Origin: Pyricularia pennisetigena
Taxonomy: Eukaryota > Ascomycota > Sordariomycetes > Magnaporthales > Pyriculariaceae
Direction: 5' to 3'
Length of the DNA: 64,000 nt
NCBI RefSeq assembly: GCF_004337985.1
Contig: NC_043743.1
Coordinates: 3,922,580-3,986,579 of the forward strand
How positions within the stretch are numbered: the first letter of the stretch is position 1; each line of letters begins with the position of its first letter. Positions 56,701-64,000 of the stretch are shown here, in pieces. Position numbers and translations under genes: made by a program. A model generated the notes under the pieces. That model worked only from the letters and a program-made list of their open reading frames with translations, searched no databases and was not told the origin of the DNA.

Positions 56701-58089
56701 GATAACCAATCCAGGAACAACCCTTAATTAAAATGAAAAATTGCGTATAATATACTAAAAAAACCGCTAGGATTTTTTCGCGGGCGTCCTCGAAAATTTC
56801 CTTTTTTTGCGCGGTCCATATTAGCAAATCGATCGGCGATAATAAATTGGGTTTATACAAAATTAAAAAAATCGTTTTATTGGTCGTCGCCAAAAAATTT
56901 GGGATAAAGTTCGGTAATTTTAATTTTTGGTTTGGTAAAAATGGGACGATGAAACCGCCCCTCGTCGTATAAGTTGTTAAAAATATTTTTAAATATTAAC
57001 AAATCCAATGGGTGCATTTAAATTTAATTTATACGTTTTTTTTTAACCGTCCGATCTTAATAGGTTTAAAACGGGATTAGGTGTCGAAAACGAACATTAT
57101 TATCGTCCTATTATAACAGGCGCGGTTAAAACCAAATAAATTAGCGACGTCGATGGTTTGGTCCGTTCGCGAACGGGTAACCAAACGATATTAAAATTCC
57201 ATTAAATGCAAATTGTTTAAAACGATAATGTTATCGGTAATAGTTATATAATCGGCGATAATAAATAGGGTGGAAAATTGCTCGATATTAAATTTGAAAA
57301 AATTGCGGCAATTTCGACTAAAATCGTTAAAACGTTTTTTATTTCCAATAACGATTTTTCCCTGCCGGCGAAAAATAAAATAAAGGAAATAATAATAAAT
57401 TTAAAGCTTATCGTCGATATAGTAACCGTTGTATATATATAATCCAGGGTTAGCGGTTTTAAATTTTAAATCGCCGTTTTTAAAATTAGGTCCGGTGATT
57501 ATTATCCGCAGGTAAATTAATATCGTGGCGAAAATCGTGGGAATTATAACCGGTTTAAATTTATTTACAAATATTTTTAACCCGGGGAGGTTAATATCGC
57601 TTTCACGGATAAAAAAGGGGATAAAGGGTAGGCGACGGCGATTTGCCAAGTTATCGAAAATGGGTTTAATACTTTTATCGTTAAATATATCCGGTACGGA
57701 AACCAAGGTTTTTTACCAAACGGGCATTTTACTACCTTTAATTTGTTTACCGGGGTTATTTATTTTAAAATAAATTAAAAACCTAAGCAAATCGGCTGTT
57801 ATAGGGTAAGCCAACGGCCTTAAGACCGTTAAATATCCTTGTTGGTATTATTACTAACGCTGGGGGAAAAGGGAGGAAAAGGTGCATGTCCGGGTCGTGG
57901 TAATATTCTTCCCTTTATATATTATCCCTAACCCGCTTTTATATTTTATTACGTAATACGTACTTTAAACACGAATCCATAATATAACCCGTATTCGCCC
58001 GTCCTTTATCGGGTGTAATCCTTATTTGGAAATATAGGGGCAATCCAACGGGCGCGTATCCTAATATAATTTACGCGTCCATTATTCCG

Positions 58090-58700
58090 GACGGTGTAAA
58101 CCCGTAATCGGGTTTTACCCTCCTATTTTCGGCCGCGGTTATATCGCGGGTTTTTTATCCCCGGATCCGTTTACGGGCGGTTATCGTAATTCGTTTTTTC
58201 CTAATTTTAATTGGTATAAATCCGTGGTCGAATTTTATCCTCCCGTTTTTGGCTGCGGTTATATTGTAACGTTTTTATCGTATTTACCGTTTGCGGGTGG
58301 TTATCGCGGTTTATTTTCTTTTTATTTTGGGCGGTATAAAATCGTAATCGGGTTTTATTTTCCTGTTTTTAATTGCGGAGGTGTCGCGGTTTTTTTATCG
58401 TATTTACCGTTTACGGGTGTTTGTCGCGGTTTATTTTCCTTTTATTTTGGGCGGTATAAAACCGTGGTCGGGTTTTACCCTCCTGTTTTTAATTACGGTA
58501 ATATCGCGGTTTTTTTATCGTATTTACCGTTTGCGGGTGTTTATCGCGGTTTACCTTTTTTTTACTTTAAGCGGTGTAAAACCGTAATCGGGTTTTACTC
58601 TTTTACCTTTGGTTGCGGTAATATTGCGGTTTTTTTATCGTATTTGCCGTTTGCGGGTATTTATCGCGGTTTATTTTCCTTTTATTTTGGACGGTATAGG
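58090..58700. repeat. 120-bp tandem array, about five units
   Basis: The landmark TATTTACCGT recurs at 58281, 58401 and 58521, with TATTTGCCGT at 58641 and a diverged form at 58161: exact spacing of 120 each time. Units differ mainly by C/T and A/G changes. The unit is a multiple of three, so a plus-strand frame stays open across it (58224-59027), and on the minus strand each unit spans 40 codons. It lies inside the RIP block. Confidence 0.9.
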
Positions 58701-61559
58701 TTCGTTTATTTATTGGTACAATTCCTTTCCCGTAATAGTTACGGTTTTTATTTTTCGTATTTTTCCTCGCGTTATCGTCCTGGTTTTTTTTACCTTCCAA
58801 CTTTTTTTCCATTCGAATTTTTTTCGTTTTTATTCCCTTTTTTTTTATTATTTTATCGATTTTTCCCGTTTTCCCTTTATTTTGCTTTTTATTTATATTA
58901 CCTTTATTTCGGCCGTTTTTATTTCCTATTCGTTCCTATTTATTATTCGTATCGTTATTTATCGTTACCGCGTCGTTATTATATCCCGGGTTTTTATTTC
59001 CTTAATCGCGTCCCAAATAACGTTTAAATAAACTAATACCGGTAATAAAGATAACCGGTTTCCCCACCGTGGTAGTTAATTATTTTCGTTATATAATAAT
59101 AACGGCCGCCCATTTGTAAATCGTATCGATTAAATACTAATTAAATAATATCGTTAATTTATATTCGCAACGTTTTCGTCGCGTTATCGGTACCGCGGAA
59201 TTCCAGGGTAATTTAAATAACGACGAATATACCGCCCCGGAAAATGTATTTATTTTTTGCGTTTTTTGTATAAAAACGTCCAAAATTAACGGGGTTTAGG
59301 AATATGGCCCTACCCCCGATAATATTAATTATTAGCGATACCGCGATACCAAAAAATTGTATTATTATTATAACGAGGCCGTTTACGTTTTTAATTTTAT
59401 TTTCCGCCGCCGTTTGCGGGAATTAAAAATTACGATTTATAATAGTCGTTATATTGTCCAGTTTTTAATTAAAGGCACCGTCGTAAATAATAAAAAAACT
59501 TTTGGCAAAAATACCGTATTATTTCGAAATTTTTTTACCGCGTATACCAATTAGGTCCGCGTTTATTAGGACGTATAGGATAAAATGGCGAACTCCGGGG
59601 CCGTAACGATTTTTACCAAAATTATTGTTTTTACCGTTATATTTAATACCCTTTTTCGCAACGGCGGTAATTATAACCGTTAATTGGTACAAATTTTCGT
59701 ACGCGGTTTTATTTATTTGGAAATACGCTTAATTTTTTTGGTATTTAATTGTTTCGATAACGTTATTAATTTTTAAAAATTTTTTCAGGAAGGTAATACG
59801 TCGCGTTATAAAAAAAATTTGTAAAAAACGCGCCGAAATAATAATATTTTCGTTGTTTTAATTACCGTTTTAACCTTTTCCCCCGCCGTTTTTGTGCGCC
59901 AGCTCCGCCCCGCGTATTCCCCACGCCTTTTCGCCTTTATTATTACCACGCCCCGCCAACGTTTCGAAACTTTTTTTTCGCGTTACCCCGTCGCGTTTTG
60001 TTTTATTTGTACCCCGATTCGGTATATATTTGGTTTTTCGCGTCCCCGTGCCCTTATTTCGTCGCGCTTTCGTATTTTTGGTCGTAATATGGGCAAAAAC
60101 CCGTTTTTTAAAAAATCCCGTCGTAAATTTTTTTTAATCGAAAATATTGCCCGACGTTATACCGTTTTATTGCGGGAGGTTAACCAATTCGCCGAATAAT
60201 GGGAATTCCCGGTTTTTAAAAATAACGCGGAAAATAATAAAATTAAAAAAAAAACGTCGAAATAAAGGAAAAAAATAAAAAGGAAAAGAATTTGGATAAC
60301 GAATCGGAGGCGTATAATTCGGTTTTTAATTAATATTTTATCGCCGCGCAGAATTATTATTTCGTTTTATATATATTAATTTAATTCGAGGGTTGGGTGG
60401 GTGGGATACGGCCACGTCGCCCTAAAAATGGGCGCGGGTTATATAATTATCGGTTTATTTTCGTTTTATTTCGCCCCGGTAAAAGGTTTAATTTTACGTA
60501 TTTTTTTTACCGTACGTTTAATTAAATTAATATTAATTTTGGGTTTACCGCGTCGTTTTTTTTCCGGGGAATTATCGATTTTTTAATTAATTGTGGCAAA
60601 TTTTTGGTCCGGTTGGACGTTTAATTGTTAACGTTGTTTCGATATTGGGTTATTATTTATTTGGGCCGGCCTTTATTTTATTTTAAACTCGTCCAATACC
60701 CGTATATTTTCCATTATTACCAAATTTTCCCACGTAAATTTATTGTACTTTTTCCATTTTACCAAAATTTTGCGTTTACGTTTTTTCCCCATTGCGTTTT
60801 TTGCGGTTAAAATTTTTTCCACCACCCATTTTTCCGCGGTTTCGTTATTTAAATTGGATAAAATTAATAACGGGCCGGGTTTAATATCGGTACGAATTTG
60901 GGACGGTAATAGGTCGTCCGCGGTTTTTTCGATTAATTTTACGTAAAAAATGGGGTAAATTCTTTTCGGGACGTTTAACGTAATTATTAATAGTAAAAAA
61001 ATTATTACGACCGTATATTTATTCGTTACAAAATTAAATTTTTTATTCGGGCGATTAATTTTAACGTTCCGTAAATTGAAAAAAATTTTATCCCTTATTT
61101 TAAAACGGTCCGCCGGTTTCCGTATTTTATTCGCGTTTTTTTTTTAACGTTATTATATATAAATTATAGCGGCGTGGGCCACGTTTATACCGTTTTTAAA
61201 ATATTATAAAAACAAATTCGCGCGACTTTTGGGCGTGGAACCCGGTCGTCCGTTTACCTATATTACCGGGACCGCGTTTATTTTATATTTTAGTAATAAT
61301 TTATTAAAATTAATTCCCGTAATTAACGAATTCCTATTATTTAACGTTAATTAAATAACCGGTAAATATCCGGGCCAATTTATTTGGTCGAATACCATAA
61401 AAATTTTTAAATAATATTATATTTCCTAATTAATCCGTTCCGTACCCCCGTCCGTTTTTAGGTGGTAAAACGTTAATAATAATTGTAAAATTCCTATTTA
61501 TCGGTACAATTCCGACCAAAAACCTTTTATTTAATCCGACCCCCGGTCCGATATAATCG

Positions 61560-61880
61560 CGTTAAAAAAATTTTTAAACCGTTACCAAATGGAAACGAAT
61601 TTCGTGGCGCAAATTTCGGTTTTTATCGAATTTATCGCTTTTAATTAAATATATTTGGAAAATTTATTAATTATAACCATTATATAACGCGGCGCGTCCG
61701 TATTATTACCTGGGAAATCCGTTATAAAATCGATGGAAATTTATTTCCAAAATTTATCCGGTATTGGTAGGGGTTATAATAGTTTTTATTTACGTCGTTT
61801 CGATGGTTTTATCCTGCGGTATATATCGCAATTGCGTACGAATTGTCGGATATATTCGGTTATTCCGTTTTAATAATAAT
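61560..61880 (-). pseudogene. Ty3/gypsy integrase fragment, RIP-inactivated
   Basis: Read on the minus strand the region gives YIRQFVRNCDIYRRIKPSK, PLPIPDKFWK and ISIDFITDFPG with stops in place of Trp/Gln codons. This corresponds to the zinc-finger end and the first catalytic Asp motif (xxxDFI) of Ty3/gypsy integrases, in the right position downstream of the RT. Confidence 0.8.
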
Positions 61881-62639
61881 TTCGAACCAGGATCGTAAAT
61901 ATATTATTTTTACCGCAATAACCAATTATTGGGGATTCGTGGGTTCGTTACAAAATTGCCGTAGTTAAAAATTCCCAATTGGGTAATTAAAAACGGTTTT
62001 TATATAATAACGTACCGGAAGCGTTTATTAAATAATCCGTTATTTATATTATCGTTTCGGTTTCGGGTGGGAATCGTTTTATATCCTATTAAACCGCGTT
62101 ACGTTTGCGGGCGTATATTGGGTTTTTTTCCATTATTTCGTTTTAAAATTTTGTTATATAAAGTTGTTGGAAAATAAATATTTTTTCCGGGACCGCCGGT
62201 AATATATTTTATAATAATATTTAAAAAATACCGATTATGGTTTTACTGGGTATTAAACGTAATATTATCGTTCGTTTTTTTTCGCTGGTTTCGTCCTGCT
62301 CCCGTTTCGATAACGCGTCGGGGATTATCGCGTATTTCCCTGGTCGGTATTTTAAAACGTAATTAAATTTGGATAGGATTTCGGCCTACCGCATTTACCG
62401 TTCCGATATTACCTTCGGTTTCGTAAAATATTCGAACGTTTTATAATCCGTAAAAATAATAAAAAAAAAACGGATATTACGTAATTCCGCCTCCCATATT
62501 TGTAAATAATGGACGACCGCGAGCAATTTTTTATTGTAAATAGTATAATTGCGTTGGGCCGTCGTTAGTTTAACGGAATGGAATATTACCGGTTTTTATA
62601 ACCCGTTTTTCCTTTTTTGTACCAATACCCCCCCGATAG

Positions 62640-62940
62640 TTGCGCCGGAATAATCCGTTTTTATTTTCGTTTCCGTTTCGTCGCTTTATTGGGCCAATAT
62701 TAACGTTTGCAAAAATATTTGTTTAAATATTTTAAAAGCAGCGTTTTTTTCCGGTATCCATTTAAACGGGACTTTTTTTTAATAAATCGAAATAAAAACG
62801 CCGTTAAACCCGAATACCCGTTTATAAAATCCCGGTAAAAATTTGCGAATCCTAAAAAACCGCGCAATTTTCGTAATTTCGTCGGGGTTTCCTATTCCCG
62901 GATCGCGCGTAATTTTTCCGGATCGGTTTCCACGTTTATA
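62640..62940 (-). pseudogene. Ty3/gypsy RT connection to RNase H fragment
   Basis: On the minus strand the text runs [27 protein letters not shown] and [16 protein letters not shown], the highly conserved post-RT motif of Ty3/gypsy elements. The stop at 62892-62894 is TAG where family members have Trp (TGG), the expected RIP change. It continues the RT fragment to the right. Confidence 0.88.
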
Positions 62941-63128
62941 TTAACGTATATAATAAATCCCAAATATTTAACGGAAATAACCGCGAACGCGTTTTTATCG
63001 AAATCCAAATTTAAACCCGCTTTTTTCAATTTTCCCAAAATATGGGTAATTTTCCGCCAATAATCCGTTTTAAAACCGGACGTATATATTAAAATATCGT
63101 CCAAATATATTAATATATAATCGTCCAA
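62892..63128 (-). pseudogene. Reverse transcriptase core, Ty3/gypsy
   Basis: A 78-codon open stretch contains DDYILIYLDDILIYTSGF, the RT catalytic YxDD box with its typical setting, then HILGKLKKAGLNLDFDK and VKYLGFIIY. It is one piece of an interrupted pol frame read right to left. Confidence 0.9.
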
Positions 63129-63590
63129 TATATTCCCGAAAACGCCGTTAATATATCGCTAAAACGTGGTCGGAACGCCCGTTAATCCAAATAAACACAC
63201 CAATTATTCGAATAATCCGAATTTTGTTCGAAAAATTGTAAAATGTTTATCCTTTTCGGCCACGCGTAATTTATGGAAAATTGCGCGCACGTTTATTTTA
63301 ATAAACCATTTTATTCCGGATAAAAAACGGAATATTTTTTTAATTAATGGTAAAAAATACCGGTCCTATATTATAATAGCGTTTAATATTTTATAATCGA
63401 CGTATAAACGCTATTTTCCAAAAGTTTTCCGGATTATTAGGACCGGGGTTGCGGTTAACGACGCGTTTGCTCGGATCCATTTTTGATCCATTATATCGAT
63501 TATTTATCGCCGTAATTTTAACAATTAATCGCGCGGTATATATTATAACCGGCCCTATAATAACGGCGGGGATTTACCGTCGTTAGTTTT

Positions 63591-63887
63591 TTAAATCCGG
63601 ATATAATAATCCAATTCGCTTTTATACGGGGGTAAAACCGAAATTTTACCGTCGTTAAATAGGTTTTTAAAACCTTTTAATTTTGCGGGTAACGTCGCCG
63701 GGGGCTTTGCGTCGTTTTTATTTACCGCCGTTAAAGTTAAAACCCGGGTTATATTTTGTAACGAAATAAAGGCGAATTCCATTTGTTCGTTCGTATTTTT
63801 TTTTGTTTTTCGGGCCGCGGTTAGGAATACGTTATTTATAATTACCGTGGATTTCCTGTTTTTCGGGCGCAGGGACAATTCCTGCAC
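63591..63887 (-). pseudogene. Ty3/gypsy pre-RT linker and RT start
   Basis: The C-terminal half reads LKGFKNLFNDGKISVLPPYK and SELDYYIRI, corresponding to the family order (eFxDvF...LPPhR..DHxIxL) just before the RT fingers. It precedes the RT core in the same orientation, so gag and protease would lie right of the window. Confidence 0.75.
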
Positions 63888-64000
63888 GAATAACCCCTTA
63901 ACGGACCCTATTTTTAACTTTTTTTAATTTGGGTTAAATATTATTTTCCGGTGGGTTATCCAAAGGAATCCCAAAAATAAATCCTGCGTTAATTCCGGAA

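Larger units (their letters stand above)
53930..64000. mobile_element. RIP-mutated AT-rich repeat block
   Basis: From about 53.93 kb to the end of the window base composition shifts to strongly AT-rich, CpA and TpG are rare, TpA is frequent, and remaining C is mostly in CG or CC. This is what repeat-induced point mutation leaves when C:G becomes T:A in repeats. No intact gene is seen. Pol of a Ty3/gypsy element is readable on the minus strand from about 63.9 to 61.6 kb. The part from about 54 to 58 kb also has minus-strand coding-like fragments (56678-56893, 57401-57706, and a block near 55.0-55.2 kb) that I cannot assign; they may belong to another element. A 120-bp tandem array is at 58.09-58.70 kb. 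Confidence 0.9.

Noticed and set aside
58224..59027. 267-residue plus-strand open frame with FLSYLPF-type repeats
   Set aside because: It is the tandem 120-bp array read on one strand of RIP-mutated DNA; aromatic-rich composition follows from T-rich codons and is not a credible protein.
59357..60199. Plus-strand frames that could be a gag-like protein
   Set aside because: Arg/Phe-rich text with stops and no zinc knuckle or capsid motif; too mutated to call.
1..64000. CRISPR arrays, bacterial operons, Shine-Dalgarno sites, rRNA genes
   Set aside because: The window is fungal nuclear DNA; no spaced short repeats of that type were seen and no 5S or large rRNA sequence was found by eye.

Overview
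The window is nuclear DNA of a filamentous ascomycete. The genes have short GT-AG introns, and the families present are those of a Pezizomycotina genome (Brf1, Sec11, a Dnf3-type flippase, a fungal-rhodopsin/PTH11-like receptor remnant). Lineage inside the Sordariomycetes is a guess; gene style and the boom-and-bust AT-rich repeat block would suit a Magnaporthales relative, but nothing here proves it. Two N gaps (17775-17788 and 39346-39768) both sit at long A/T homopolymers.

Layout. 1-53.4 kb is gene-bearing, moderately GC-rich and loosely packed. It holds a secreted Kex2-site protein (1824-2561), an unresolved minus-strand coding-like stretch (3.4-4.1 kb), a small acidic nuclear-type protein (6438-5607, minus), a TBC Rab-GAP (10885-14529), the Pol III factor Brf1 (17657-15534, minus), a six-TM protein possibly of the FAR-17a/AIG1 type (18964-20179), a BTB/POZ protein (21982-22947), a DUF1349/REE1-like protein (25295-26021), the signal peptidase catalytic subunit Sec11 (26518-27358), a four-TM protein (28462-29347), a decayed PTH11-like receptor (about 30612-31420), a medium-chain enoyl reductase/dehydrogenase (32065-33397), an intron-bearing tRNA-Gly(GCC) (33708-33624, minus), a Dnf3-like phospholipid flippase (34382-38966), a gene relic next to the gap (about 40060-39823, minus), a secreted SGNH-hydrolase-like protein lacking its catalytic residues (41626-40535, minus), a CitMHS/ArsB-type ion transporter (46844-44040, minus), a 611-residue multi-pass membrane protein (48437-50695) and a cysteine-free secreted protein (52917-53393). 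Each gene has its own promoter and no operon-like or biosynthetic cluster logic is visible; the housekeeping genes are mixed with a few secreted/accessory genes, which become more frequent towards the right.

53.4-64 kb is a different world. After a short zone of direct repeats and hairpins, the DNA turns strongly AT-rich, CpA/TpG become scarce while TpA is abundant, and reading frames are broken by stops: the signature of repeat-induced point mutation (RIP). Fragments of a Ty3/gypsy pol can be read on the minus strand (pre-RT linker, RT with the YLDD core, RT connection/RNase H entry, integrase), so the element runs right to left and its gag end lies beyond the window. A 120-bp tandem array with five registers lies at 58.09-58.70 kb. 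The cysteine-free secreted gene lies directly against this block, the classic place for a fungal effector.

The most unusual items are the SGNH-like protein in which all four hallmark residues are replaced, the secreted protein at the RIP boundary, and the exact 120-bp array inside the RIP block. Exon borders were placed by eye from splice consensus and frame; they need RNA evidence.
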